A stretch of DNA of 64,000 bases from Paenibacillus jilunlii (GTDB lineage Bacteria > Bacillota > Bacilli > Paenibacillales > Paenibacillaceae). A program made the translations under genes and the position numbers. The stretch is taken from the NCBI RefSeq assembly GCF_900102965.1, contig NZ_FNGM01000001.1:1-64000 (forward strand), written 5' to 3'. This document shows positions 47,904 through 56,976 of this stretch, piece by piece (the stretch's first letter is position 1; each line of letters begins with the position of its first letter). The notes under the pieces were generated by a model. That model was not told the origin of the DNA, made no database searches, and was given only the letters and a program-made list of their open reading frames with translations.

Positions 47904-49085
47904 ATGAAAAAACTGCTCAAGCTGCGCGGATTTTATCTGTTCTTGGGACTTGCCGGCGGCTCATTCGGCTCATATCTTACATTGCTGCTGAAGCAGGGTG
48001 GACTGGACAGCGGCCAGATCGGAATGCTGATGGCGACAGGCACGCTGATTGCCATCTGTATTCAGCCTCTCTGGGGCGTAATCTCTGACCGCTACAACCA
48101 AGCCCGGCTGGTGCTGATTTTAAGTGTGGCGGTTCCGGCGGTATTGGCGGTTTTTTACCAGTCGGATTATTTCATTGTTTTGCTGGTGGTTTATACGCTT
48201 TCGACCATCTTCTCCTCTACACAGGCGCCTATCGCCGATTCCTACGCCATTGTAGCGGCAAACAAGGCCGGCTCCACTTACGGGAGCATCCGGATGATGC
48301 TGAGCATAGGAGCGGCCGTAGGGGCCTATGCGGGGTCGCAGTATGTCTCGCATTTTTCCGTATCCACGATCTGGGTGCCGTTTCTGCTGCTGAACTGTGT
48401 GGCCGTTGTGTTTGCGCTTACCCTGCCTAAGCAGGCGGAAGAGAACCGGATGATGAGCCAGTCGTTCTCCAAGGGCATCAAAAAGCTGCTGGGCAACAAA
48501 ATATTTTTGGCTTTTCTGGGCGGGAGTTTTCTCGTAAACCAGACGATGACAGCCTTCGGTACTTATTTTGTACTGGCCTTTCAATCTGTGGGGGGCTCGA
48601 CCAGCCATGCCGGGATTGCGTTGTTCATAGCCTCATTTACGAACTTTCCCTCAATGCTGTATGCCTCGAAGGTCATCAAGAAGCTGGGCAGGGAGCGTAC
48701 GCTGCTGCTTGGTGCCCTTATCTATGTGCTGCGGTGGGGAATCCAGTTCGCTTTTCCGACCCCGGGGGTGATGATCGGCGTCCAGGTGCTGCATGGCCTG
48801 TCTTTCGGGCTTTTTTATATCGCCGCCGTGGAGTATGTATCGCATATTACGCTGCCGGAAATGCAGGCTACAGGCCAAAGTGTGTTCAACATCGTATTCT
48901 CCGGTTTTGCGGGGATTCTGGGCAATCTGCTTAATGGGATTTTGCTTAGGGAGGGGGGAGTGTGGCTGATGAATTTATCCTGCATGCTCAGCTCTGCGGT
49001 GGGAGTGCTGCTGATCTTTTACGTCTCCCGGAGCACGCGGAAGCGCGTTCTAATACCGGTAGCGTCCGAAAGAGCGAGCCTTTAG
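47904..49085 (+). CDS. MFS transporter
   Basis: The 393-residue protein has 12 predicted membrane segments. The loop between segments 2 and 3 reads WGVISDRYNQARLVL, a form of the MFS signature. The overall layout resembles the nucleoside/phenylpropionate permease-like MFS branch. Substrate cannot be told. The ATG follows GAGAGGA; it diverges from the peptidase gene. Confidence 0.9.
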   Translation: MKKLLKLRGFYLFLGLAGGSFGSYLTLLLKQGGLDSGQIGMLMATGTLIAICIQPLWGVISDRYNQARLVLILSVAVPAVLAVFYQSDYFIVLLVVYTLSTIFSSTQAPIADSYAIVAANKAGSTYGSIRMMLSIGAAVGAYAGSQYVSHFSVSTIWVPFLLLNCVAVVFALTLPKQAEENRMMSQSFSKGIKKLLGNKIFLAFLGGSFLVNQTMTAFGTYFVLAFQSVGGSTSHAGIALFIASFTNFPSMLYASKVIKKLGRERTLLLGALIYVLRWGIQFAFPTPGVMIGVQVLHGLSFGLFYIAAVEYVSHITLPEMQATGQSVFNIVFSGFAGILGNLLNGILLREGGVWLMNLSCMLSSAVGVLLIFYVSRSTRKRVLIPVASERASL

Positions 49086-49192
49086 GGGAGCTGCCGAAAC
49101 TATGAGGATATCTATGTTTTGTGTTATAACATTCCCATGTGGATAGCTAAGATTGGCGGAACTGTTTCTGCCTGGAAAGGGGCATTGTTCTT

Positions 49193-49726
49193 ATGAAATC
49201 ACGTAATCCGGTATGGACCAGCCGCTGGCATGGCACAACGTTCCGCGTACGCTATCAGGAGACAGACCAGATGGGAGTAGTCTATCACGCCAATTATTTG
49301 AGCTGGTTCGAGAGCGGGCGTACAGAGATGTTCCGGGAGCTTGGTTTTGCCTACCGTTCGCTGGAAAATATGGGGGTGTTTCTCCCGGTAACAACAGCAG
49401 ATTTGCAATTTAAAAGTCCGGCGCGATATGATGATCTTGTCGCTGTGTATGCACGGCTTACGACTTTTGGGGCACTTCGGGTTGTATATGAATATGAAAT
49501 CCGCCGGCTGGCCGGGACGGAGACGGGTGAACCAGGGGCATCCGCGCTTGCGGGGCTTTCTGCGCCTGCTGATCCCGGGCAATTGCCCGGAGAACTGCTG
49601 GTTACCGGCTCAACGAGCCATGTGTGGCTGAATACGGATTGGAAGCCTGTAAGGCTGGACCGGGTGCTTCCGGAATTGTTTTTGGCCATAACCATGGCGC
49701 TGAGGAAAGAAGGAGGAGCAGTATGA
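49193..49726 (+). CDS. Hotdog-fold acyl-CoA thioesterase (YbgC/FadM type)
   Basis: A 177-residue thioesterase that would release free acid from short or medium acyl-CoA. The signature YQETDQMGVVYHANYLSWFE (about residues 20-39) contains the catalytic Asp and the following helix. A Gly/Ala/Pro-rich insert of about 25 residues (around 105-130) interrupts the usual 130-140-residue fold. The stop overlaps the fxsA start (ATGA), so the two genes are translationally coupled. Confidence 0.9.
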   Translation: MKSRNPVWTSRWHGTTFRVRYQETDQMGVVYHANYLSWFESGRTEMFRELGFAYRSLENMGVFLPVTTADLQFKSPARYDDLVAVYARLTTFGALRVVYEYEIRRLAGTETGEPGASALAGLSAPADPGQLPGELLVTGSTSHVWLNTDWKPVRLDRVLPELFLAITMALRKEGGAV

Positions 49727-50121
49727 TCAGGAACAAATGGCTGTGGGCTGCATTGTTTGTTATCCCGGCCGTGGAATTATTCGGGTTTATTTACGTGGCA
49801 GGTTTTCTCGGAGCCCCCAAAACGCTGCTGCTCATGCTGGCCAGTTCCGTGATCGGCTTCTTGATGATGCGTTTCGAGGGCAAGAAGGTGCTGCTGGACA
49901 GCAGAACGCAGATGCAGGAAGGCCGGGTGCCGGGGAGGACCATGCTGGACGGCTTGTGCATCTTTTTTGGCGGGCTGCTGCTGATTCTCCCAGGTTTTGT
50001 GACGGATATCGTCGGCTTTTCGCTGGTATTTCCGCTGACCCGGCCGCTGTACCGGGTTTTTCTGTTGAAATGGATTGAGAAAAAGATGAAAAACGGCACC
50101 TTCACCTTTTACCGCAGGTAA
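49723..50121 (+). CDS. fxsA: FxsA-family membrane protein (YtzA)
   Basis: The 132-residue protein has three to four membrane segments and the family core (PAVELFGFIYVAG, then LLLILPGFVTDIVGFSLVFP). FxsA in E. coli lessens phage T7 exclusion by F plasmid; the general role is unknown. The start is ATG 49723 after AGGAGGAGC, overlapping the thioesterase stop by 4 bases. In Bacillus subtilis ytzA sits directly between pyk and ytvI; here other genes have come in on both sides. Confidence 0.92.
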   Translation: MIRNKWLWAALFVIPAVELFGFIYVAGFLGAPKTLLLMLASSVIGFLMMRFEGKKVLLDSRTQMQEGRVPGRTMLDGLCIFFGGLLLILPGFVTDIVGFSLVFPLTRPLYRVFLLKWIEKKMKNGTFTFYRR

Positions 50122-50537
50122 GGGGGGTAAGAGGAGGGTACCGCCGTGTGAAGCACACTCGGTTCTGTACAAGAGGCTCCGCCTGGATGCAGAATAAATG
50201 CTATTTCTGCATGGTTTGGCCCCTTGTTGCAGTTTGTGCTTAATTCGGGGAATTCCGGGAAATATCGGATAATTCCTGAAATCTGGTGCAGGAAATGCAG
50301 CAGAATCTAATTTCCGGTTCATCTGGAGCGTTTCTATTGCAGATTATGCAGTAGAAACGCTCTTTTTTTGTGGAAAGACACGATGTTTAAATTACCATGG
50401 GAAAGTAACGGCGTCTTGTGAAAAGCGGTGTGAAACATTCTGGTGAGCATCTATCCCATCACGCTGGTGAATTCGCAGTGATCCGCAACATCTCCGGATA
50501 ACCCGGCAACAGCTTATATTGTTGTCAGTCCGGGTGT
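50122..50537. other. Intergenic stretch rich in inverted repeats
   Basis: This 416-base gap between fxsA and the convergent ABC exporter has no convincing gene. It holds a hairpin with arms ATGCAGAA/TTCTGCAT near 50186-50210, the terminator at 50326-50369, and near 50502-50534 a hairpin CAACA/TGTTG inside an outer CCCGG/CCGGG pairing that may end the minus-strand ABC operon. Confidence 0.6.
50326..50369 (+). terminator. Terminator of the thioesterase-fxsA operon
   Basis: A perfect 11-bp stem GAGCGTTTCTA/TAGAAACGCTC is followed by seven T. It lies about 200 bases after fxsA. Confidence 0.9.
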
Positions 50538-51296
50538 TCAAGAGCCGCTATGCACCTCGGATTTGGCGTAGTAGAAGATATTGAAGATGAAAAACATGAG
50601 AAAAACAACCCCCTGAGGATACAAAGCATGGATACGGTAAATATCCTCGTTGACATTCGATTTCATGATATCCAGCAAATGTACGATCATAGAACCGAAA
50701 GGGATAAAACTGACCAACGTAATCCGGCCGTCAATACTATCTTCGACACTCTGCAGCCCCATCATATTGATGAGAATGGCGATGATTCCGAGCACAACAG
50801 GAGGAATGAAGCTTTTGCCTACGGTCCCGACCGTCATTGTAACCGGGATCAGTAGTGCTTGCAGTACAAACATCCACAGTTGCGCGCGGGTAAACTTCCA
50901 GAAGAGCTCTTCCGTAATGGCCTGGTCGGTCATGAGGCTGCCTGCTGACCAGATCAAGACATAATTCAGCGCAAAGATTGCCAGCGTCAGGAGCAGGATG
51001 ACGACCATTTTGCCAACCAGGATTGTAACTCGGCGGTGAGGGTATACAAAGAGCTGGTTGATCGTATTATCTCCGTATTCCCGGACGACAACAAAACCCG
51101 CGAGCAGCGATAGAAGCATCGGCGCGATCATGACATTGAGAAACAGAGAATTGTTAACCAAAAGATCGTTCCAATTCATGTGCCCCGATTGTCCGAATAT
51201 TGCCAAGATTGCCGGCAACGCACCGCCGAAGATAGTTAGCCACACGAGCTTGCTTCGCTTCAATTTCAATACCTCGGTGTAGAAAACGTTAAGCAC
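50538..51296 (-). CDS. ABC-2-type permease of a peptide/antibiotic exporter (BcrB-like)
   Basis: The 252-residue membrane protein has six hydrophobic segments and the typical start of this class (LNVFYTEVLKLKRSKLVWLT). Together with the ATPase encoded upstream it would form an exporter of bacitracin or lantibiotic type giving resistance or immunity. The gene overlaps the ATPase gene by 8 bases. Last gene of the regulator-kinase-ATPase-permease set. Confidence 0.9.
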   Translation of the reverse strand: MLNVFYTEVLKLKRSKLVWLTIFGGALPAILAIFGQSGHMNWNDLLVNNSLFLNVMIAPMLLSLLAGFVVVREYGDNTINQLFVYPHRRVTILVGKMVVILLLTLAIFALNYVLIWSAGSLMTDQAITEELFWKFTRAQLWMFVLQALLIPVTMTVGTVGKSFIPPVVLGIIAILINMMGLQSVEDSIDGRITLVSFIPFGSMIVHLLDIMKSNVNEDIYRIHALYPQGVVFLMFFIFNIFYYAKSEVHSGS

Positions 51297-52209
51297 TGAG
51301 ATCGCCTCCCGTCAAGCTGAGGAAGTAATCTTCCAGAGTCTCGCGCAGCATCGTGATCTCCCCGACGTCTACCCGGTTCTCGACCAGCAGCCGGTTGATT
51401 ACGGCAGAGTCCGACAACTTCTCGAACACCCGGACAACCCCCGGTTCGGGAACCGAATAATCGTAAATGCCCAATTTCTGCTCCAGAAGCATGACTGCTT
51501 CGCGATCATTGCTCACTTTGAACTCGACGCAATGCCTGTTTTTCATCTGCAGCGCCTGCTGTTCGATCTCCTCGACTAATCTTCCGTGATGGACGATGCC
51601 AAGCTTCGTCGCCATCTGCTGGACTTCGCTTAAAATATGGCTCGATACCAGCACGCCAATATTCCGTTTTGAGGCCAAGTCCATAACTAATTGCCGCACT
51701 TCCTTGATTCCGGCCGGATCCAACCCGTTGGTCGGCTCGTCGAGAATAAGCAGATCGGGATGGTGCAGCAGGGAGCGGGCAATGCCGAGCCGCTGCTTCA
51801 TCCCCAGCGAGAAATTTTTCACTCTTTTGTTGCGGGCGTCCAGCAAGCCGGCTTGTTCCAGCGATTCCTCGATGCTCTCCTTGTTCCCCATGCCCATCAT
51901 CCGCCTGTGAATGTCCAGGTTCTCGGCAGCGGTCAAATTTGGGTAAAAGCCGGGAATTTCTATCATGGAGCCGATGCGTTCGAAAGCGGCTTTACGGCTC
52001 GATTCGGCGTTCTCCCCAAACAATTCGATTCGGCCGGATGTGGGCTTTATAAGGCCCATGATCATTCGGATTGTAGTTGTCTTACCGGCTCCATTCTGCC
52101 CAAGAAAGCCGTAGATTTCCCCTTTTTTCAGAGAGATGCTGATCCCGTCGACCGCTGTATGTGTCTTATACTTCTTGGTAAGATCCCTTGTTTTCAAGAT
52201 GTATTCCAC
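51289..52209 (-). CDS. ABC transporter ATPase (BcrA-like)
   Basis: A 306-residue ATPase with Walker A GQNGAGKTTTIR (about residues 38-49), signature FSLGMKQRLGIA, Walker B LLILDEPTNGLDP and the switch His in VSSHIL. A C-terminal extension of about 80 residues is typical of BcrA-type export ATPases. Paired with the overlapping permease gene; the two-component genes lie upstream in the same direction. Confidence 0.95.
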   Translation of the reverse strand: MEYILKTRDLTKKYKTHTAVDGISISLKKGEIYGFLGQNGAGKTTTIRMIMGLIKPTSGRIELFGENAESSRKAAFERIGSMIEIPGFYPNLTAAENLDIHRRMMGMGNKESIEESLEQAGLLDARNKRVKNFSLGMKQRLGIARSLLHHPDLLILDEPTNGLDPAGIKEVRQLVMDLASKRNIGVLVSSHILSEVQQMATKLGIVHHGRLVEEIEQQALQMKNRHCVEFKVSNDREAVMLLEQKLGIYDYSVPEPGVVRVFEKLSDSAVINRLLVENRVDVGEITMLRETLEDYFLSLTGGDLSA

Positions 52210-52325
52210 TTAATTCCAACCCCCTAAGATTTTTCGAAGCAACTGGACTTCATAACCATTCGCTTGGTTGGATTGATTATACGATAGGGAATTTACATGG
52301 GACTGACATATTCCTTAAAAATTTC

Positions 52326-53255
52326 TTACATTGCTTTGGGCAAACAAAAGGAAAAGATGGTCATTTCGTTCGGAATGCTGCTCACATGAATTTCGCCGAG
52401 CTGTTTCTCTACCAATTTCTTAACGATCGTCAGCCCCAGTCCGTTACCTTGCTGTGCCGCGTTGCGGGAAGCTTTGCCGGTATAGAGGCGTTCGAAGACA
52501 TGGGGCAAGTCGATCTCCGAAATCCCTTGCCCGCAATCCCATACGTCGACCCATACATGGTCTTCCTCTTCCCGGACCCGAATACCTATTGTTTCGCCGT
52601 CTGCCCCATAGCGAAGCGAATTCGTGAGCAGATTATTCATGATTCGTTCGATGCTCTGTCTGTCCCCCCAAACGTAAACGGACTTCTCCGGGAACTGCAG
52701 CTGCGGCGTGAGCTGTGCCTGATGAAACTGGTGGTAGAAGGAGAGGACGGCCTCCTGCATTTTTTCGACGATATTTATTCTCTCAGGCTCCGGCATACTG
52801 TTATCGTCTTCAAATTTGGACAATTCGAAGAAATCCCGGATTAACGCGTCCAGCTTGTTCCCTTTGGCGGCAATGATACGGAAGTACTGCTGCCGTGCGG
52901 CTTCCGTCAATAATGGATCTCGCTGCATGACTTCCACATATCCCATGATCGCCGTCAGCGGGGTGCGTAAATCGTGGGAGAGATGGGTAATCATCTTCTT
53001 ACGTTCAGATTCCAGCAGGTTGACCTTCTCCATACTTTGCTGAAAGTCGTCAATGAGCCGGTTCATACCGCCTCCAAGCTTATTCAAAGCGGGGTCCGCG
53101 CTGGGGAGGCGCACTCTTTGGTTGATAGCGCCTGCCCGTATCTCCTCGATGCGTGCGGTCATCAGCGTCAATTGCCGCTTCAGATGCCACTGCCGGTATA
53201 CGAGCAGGCTGCTCGCAGCCAGCAAGAGGACGGAAATCATTATATACACCGGCAT
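52326..53255 (-). CDS. Sensor histidine kinase
   Basis: The 309-residue kinase has one clear membrane segment at the N-terminus (MPVYIMISVLLLAASSLLVY), a HAMP-like linker, the phosphoacceptor motif HLSHDLRTPLTAIMGY and an ATPase domain with NNLLTNSLRYG, DCGQGI and GNGLGLTIV. With almost no outside domain it is probably an intramembrane-type sensor that relies on the linked ABC exporter. The start is ATG 53255, overlapping the regulator stop by 1 base (TGATG); a longer frame to 53294 lies in the regulator gene. Confidence 0.94.
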   Translation of the reverse strand: MPVYIMISVLLLAASSLLVYRQWHLKRQLTLMTARIEEIRAGAINQRVRLPSADPALNKLGGGMNRLIDDFQQSMEKVNLLESERKKMITHLSHDLRTPLTAIMGYVEVMQRDPLLTEAARQQYFRIIAAKGNKLDALIRDFFELSKFEDDNSMPEPERINIVEKMQEAVLSFYHQFHQAQLTPQLQFPEKSVYVWGDRQSIERIMNNLLTNSLRYGADGETIGIRVREEEDHVWVDVWDCGQGISEIDLPHVFERLYTGKASRNAAQQGNGLGLTIVKKLVEKQLGEIHVSSIPNEMTIFSFCLPKAM

Positions 53256-53968
53256 CAGCTCATGGCCTCTCCAAGTTTGTATCCGATTCCCCACACGGTT
53301 TGAATATAGATCGGACTTGACGGATCCGGCTCAATTTTCGTGCGAAGACGGCGGATGTGGACCATGACGGTATTCTCGTTGAAGGTAGGGTCTTCTTTCC
53401 AGACGGCCTGGAAAATCTGCGCTTTCGTGAACACTCGCGACGGATAGCTCAGAAACAGCTTCAAAATATCGAATTCTTTGGCTGTCAGTGTCTTTTTACC
53501 GGCCCGGGAAGAGACTTCATAGGTATGCAGGTCGATCACCAGCCCGCCATGGTTCAGCACGGATGGAGACTGATCGTTCGGATGGTTGTTGAAATAGAAG
53601 TAGCGGCGAAGCATCGCCTTGACTCGGGCGGACAATTCACCGAGCCCGAACGGCTTTGTTAAATAATCATCCGCTCCCAGCCCGAGCCCGATGATTTTAT
53701 CAACCTCCTGCCCTTTGGCAGACAAGATCAGCACAGGAATGGTCTGGGTTTCGCGCACGCGGCGGAGCACCTCGAAACCGTCCATCTCAGGCAACATCAG
53801 ATCCAAGATCAGGAGTTGAAAAGGCATTTGCTTGAGTAGGCGGACTGCCTCTTCCCCTGTATAAGCAGATTCCGTTTCATAGCCTTCTTTTCGTAAATAG
53901 TCGATAAGCAGGTCGTGAATTACATGGTCATCTTCGACAATGAGTATGTTTGAAGCGATGATGCTCAC
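53255..53968 (-). CDS. OmpR-family response regulator
   Basis: The 237-residue protein has a receiver domain with the acidic pair in ILIVEDDHVI, the phosphoacceptor Asp in LLILDLMLPEMDGFEVL and Lys in YLTKPFGLGEL, followed by a winged helix DNA-binding domain (LTAKEFDILKLFLSYP to VWGIGYKL). First gene of the operon and partner of the adjacent kinase. It would switch on the exporter genes when the cell senses the antibiotic; this role is inferred from gene order. Confidence 0.96.
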   Translation of the reverse strand: MSIIASNILIVEDDHVIHDLLIDYLRKEGYETESAYTGEEAVRLLKQMPFQLLILDLMLPEMDGFEVLRRVRETQTIPVLILSAKGQEVDKIIGLGLGADDYLTKPFGLGELSARVKAMLRRYFYFNNHPNDQSPSVLNHGGLVIDLHTYEVSSRAGKKTLTAKEFDILKLFLSYPSRVFTKAQIFQAVWKEDPTFNENTVMVHIRRLRTKIEPDPSSPIYIQTVWGIGYKLGEAMS

Positions 53969-54075
53969 CTCCCGTTACATGATAGGATGCAACTATCATA
54001 TCGCGCTTTTTCACTTTAAGAAAGTTCGGGCACGCACTCTATCATTGGCTGCAGCACCCGTTTGCAAAAAAAGAA

Positions 54076-54115
54076 GAGTGCCCCAAAGCGATGAAGAATA
54101 GCTTCCGGGGTACTC
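54076..54115 (-). terminator. Terminator of ytvI
   Basis: On the minus strand GAGTACCCC and GGGGCACTC form a stem with one mismatch, followed by a T-rich run. It lies about 100 bases after the ytvI stop codon. The rest of the 53969-54216 gap shows nothing. Confidence 0.75.
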
Positions 54116-54216
54116 CTATGGTTTTTGAGATTACAAACACCATCTAAAGTCAATCATACCGATGCCGTAAGCTGCAGTCTCAAGGTGGTTCACCCGTTAA
54201 ACAGCACACTTTAGAT

Positions 54217-55332
54217 CTAATGCAGTCTCCCGCTCACAATATAACTGTGCAGGGCGCGGAACACACCGGCCCGGTGAAAGGCATCGAGCACGACCAGTAT
54301 GACGGGACCGAGGAGCAGACCGAGCATGCCGAACAGCTGAAGGCCGGCGAACACGCCGATCAGCATGGCAAGCGGGTCCAGGCCGATGCTGCTCGCAAGG
54401 ACTTTTGGCTCCAGGATCTGGCGGGTGATAAGAATCACGGCGTAGAGCACCGACAGCCCGATGCCGAGCGCCAGATTGCCGGTCATGTAAGAGTAGATGG
54501 ACCAGGGAAGCAGTACAATTCCTACGCCGAGATAGGGCACCAGATCAACCAGACCGATCGTCAGACCGATGGCAAAGGCCGAATTCACGCCAAGCAGCAG
54601 CAGACCGGTGATGACAATAATGGCCGTGATAGAAATCAGCACCAGCTGCGCCCGCAGGTAGCCAAACAGCGCATTGCGCAGATCCTGCCAAATCTCTGAC
54701 ACCGGTCTGCGCAGCGGTGCAGGCACCAGTGCTCTCAGTTTGGCATTGTGCCGCTCCCAGCCCGTGCTGAGGAAGAAGGCAGATAACATGATGACGATCA
54801 TAATGGAGCCCATGCTGGGCAGTGCGGAGATCAGCTTAAGGACCATATTGAAGAAGCCGGTGATGACCTCTGTCACAGCCTGGCCTACCGTTTCCGTGGT
54901 TCTGCTGATATTGCTGTCGATAGTGGCGTGATAGTCCGGGTTATCGTGGTAAAACTGGTTGATTTGATTAATAATATTTTGAATGCTGGCATTCCGGCTG
55001 ATGGACAGCAGCAGCTCCCGCCACTGGTCGGTATGCAGATCGAAGGTCTGCAGCAGCCCGATCAATTCTTTGACAAGGCGGGTGATCAGCGCGGTCAGCA
55101 CCAGAGCGGTACCCCCGACATAAAAGAGCAGAGAAAGCGACACGGCCAGCCAGCGCGGAAGCCTGAAGCCTCTCAGAATCAGCACCAGCGGATGCATCAG
55201 GTAGGCGAGCAGGTAGGCAAGCAGCAGAGGGTACACGAGCGGCAGCAGGACATAGACCCCCAGCAGCAGCAATGCGGCGGCCAGCACGACCCAGAGGCCG
55301 CGCAGCACTCTTTTTAATACCAGCGAATCCAT
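54217..55332 (-). CDS. ytvI: YtvI, AI-2E/PerM-family sporulation membrane protein
   Basis: The 371-residue protein has eight predicted membrane segments with a soluble loop in the middle (about residues 85-150), as in the AI-2E transporter/PerM family. The C-terminal stretch GLDPLAMLIGVFAGLQLFG is typical. Position just before citZ fits YtvI of Bacillus subtilis, a sporulation-associated membrane protein. It is divergent from citZ here, with a 389-base gap. Confidence 0.9.
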   Translation of the reverse strand: MDSLVLKRVLRGLWVVLAAALLLLGVYVLLPLVYPLLLAYLLAYLMHPLVLILRGFRLPRWLAVSLSLLFYVGGTALVLTALITRLVKELIGLLQTFDLHTDQWRELLLSISRNASIQNIINQINQFYHDNPDYHATIDSNISRTTETVGQAVTEVITGFFNMVLKLISALPSMGSIMIVIMLSAFFLSTGWERHNAKLRALVPAPLRRPVSEIWQDLRNALFGYLRAQLVLISITAIIVITGLLLLGVNSAFAIGLTIGLVDLVPYLGVGIVLLPWSIYSYMTGNLALGIGLSVLYAVILITRQILEPKVLASSIGLDPLAMLIGVFAGLQLFGMLGLLLGPVILVVLDAFHRAGVFRALHSYIVSGRLH

Positions 55333-55453
55333 GCTTCATCCCCCCTGATCAGGCTCCCCGGACACAACAACGGCTCGTCTAATATATATTCAGAGATTGA
55401 TTTTTGAGACTACCCGGATACATTTATCCCGCTCATGGGAGTCAAACGCTAAA

Positions 55454-55468
55454 CTGAAAGCGCAAACA
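55454..55468. promoter_or_regulatory. Probable CcpA operator (cre) upstream of citZ
   Basis: CTGAAAGCGCAAACA fits the cre consensus WTGNAANCGNWNNCW at all but the first position. It lies about 110 bases before the probable citZ start point and between the divergent ytvI and citZ genes. CcpA control of citZ is known in Bacillus subtilis. Confidence 0.55.
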
Positions 55469-55543
55469 TGAAACAGGGAATTCGGAAGTTTTTTTCTATC
55501 TGTCCGATAAAATCATTTGATCTTCTCCAAAGCTTCCACGTTG

Positions 55544-55572
55544 TTCACATAACCGTCAAAATCCGTTATGAT
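55544..55572 (+). promoter_or_regulatory. Probable sigma-A promoter of citZ
   Basis: TTCACA (55544-55549), a 17-base spacer and TATGAT (55567-55572) each differ from consensus at one base. The start point would be near 55579, giving a leader of about 140 bases before citZ. The remaining part of the gap 55333-55721 holds the cre-like site and no gene. Confidence 0.6.
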
Positions 55573-55721
55573 AAATAAAGGCTATACGCAAAAAGTTCGT
55601 TGCAATCTCTGCAAGAGGCCACAACGCCTAGTCATTAAAGATTGGGATACATCAAAATGTAAATGTTTTCATTAGCGTAAAAACAGCTTTTATACCCTTG
55701 TTGGCAAAGGAGAGAGATACT

Positions 55722-56834
55722 ATGACAGCTACCAAAGGATTGGAAGGCATTGTTGCCACTACCTCCTCGATCAGTTCGATTGTAGACGGCGTACTCACTT
55801 ACCGCGGTTATGATATTGATGATCTTGCCGAGAACGCCACCTTCGAAGAGACCGCTTATTTGCTGTGGTTCGGCAATCTGCCGACAACTCCCGAGCTGCA
55901 GGCTCTGCAGCGTGATCTCAGCGCTTTTGCCCCGATTCCTGAACAGGTGATTGCGCAAATGAAGCTGTATCCCAAAGAAGCCAACACTATGGCTGCGCTG
56001 CGCTCGGCTGTATCGAGCCTTGCCCTGTACGATGAAGCAGCGGACGATATGAGCCGTGAGGCCAATGAGATCAAGGCTGTGAAGCTGCAGGCGCAGATTC
56101 CGACGGTGGTGGCTGCGCTGGCCCGCATCCGCAAGGGACTGGAGCCTGTTGCTCCCAAAGAAGGCTTATCGCTTGCCGAGAATTTCCTCTATATGCTCTG
56201 GGGTAAACAGCCGGATATCGTATCCGTCAAAGCACTCGATGCTGCGCTGGTGCTGCATGCCGACCATGAGCTGAACGCCTCTACGTTTGCCGGACGGGTA
56301 ACGGTGGCTACGCTGTCGGACATTTATTCGGGTGTCACTTCGGCCATCGGCGCCCTGAAGGGGCCGCTGCACGGCGGTGCGAATGAGGCTGTGATGAAGA
56401 TGCTGGAGGAAATCGGCAGCCTGGACGCGGTTGAGCCGTATATCCAAGGCAAGCTGGAGCGCCGGGAGAAGATTATGGGCTTTGGCCACCGGGTCTACAA
56501 AAATGGCGATCCGCGCGCCAAACACCTGATGAAAATGTCCCACGAGCTGGGATTAATGAAGAATGATACCACGCTCTACGAGATGTCGGTCAAAGTCGAA
56601 GAGCTGATTACTTCACAGAAGGGCCTCAAGCCCAATGTGGACTTTTATTCGGCTTCGGTCTATACGCAGCTTGGCATTGAGCGGGAGCTGTTCACGCCGA
56701 TTTTTGCCATCAGCCGTACCTCTGGATGGACTGCACATATTCTGGAGCAGTATGAGGACAACCGCATCATCCGCCCGCGTGCGGAATACACAGGCATGTC
56801 CGAACAAAAGTACGTTCCGGTGGACGAGAGATAA
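55722..56834 (+). CDS. citZ: Citrate synthase
   Basis: This 370-residue enzyme joins acetyl-CoA and oxaloacetate to citrate. Catalytic residues are visible: His in LHADHELNAST, His in GFGHRVYKNGDPRAK and Asp in DFYSASVY. The start is ATG 55722, 8 bases after AAAGGAG; an in-frame TTG at 55698 lies upstream of that site. First gene of citZ-icd-mdh, the order known from Bacillus. Confidence 0.97.
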   Translation: MTATKGLEGIVATTSSISSIVDGVLTYRGYDIDDLAENATFEETAYLLWFGNLPTTPELQALQRDLSAFAPIPEQVIAQMKLYPKEANTMAALRSAVSSLALYDEAADDMSREANEIKAVKLQAQIPTVVAALARIRKGLEPVAPKEGLSLAENFLYMLWGKQPDIVSVKALDAALVLHADHELNASTFAGRVTVATLSDIYSGVTSAIGALKGPLHGGANEAVMKMLEEIGSLDAVEPYIQGKLERREKIMGFGHRVYKNGDPRAKHLMKMSHELGLMKNDTTLYEMSVKVEELITSQKGLKPNVDFYSASVYTQLGIERELFTPIFAISRTSGWTAHILEQYEDNRIIRPRAEYTGMSEQKYVPVDER

Positions 56835-56835
56835 T

Positions 56836-56854
56836 GCGGCCCCTTGCGGGCCGC
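56836..56854 (+). other. Stable hairpin between citZ and icd
   Basis: A perfect 7-bp GC stem, GCGGCCC with GGGCCGC, loop CTTGC, begins 1 base after the citZ stop and has no T-run. It is more likely to protect or process the citZ message than to terminate, so icd can be read through. The rest of the 142-base gap holds the icd ribosome binding site. Confidence 0.6.
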
Positions 56855-56976
56855 TACACCCCTTTAGTAGAATGAAATATAAACCATACTAAAGTCTATG
56901 CTTCCAAACGTGCGTTTTTTGCGAAGACCAATCAAGGGAGTATAGGCTCATAAACTTTTAGGAGGACTACCCAATA

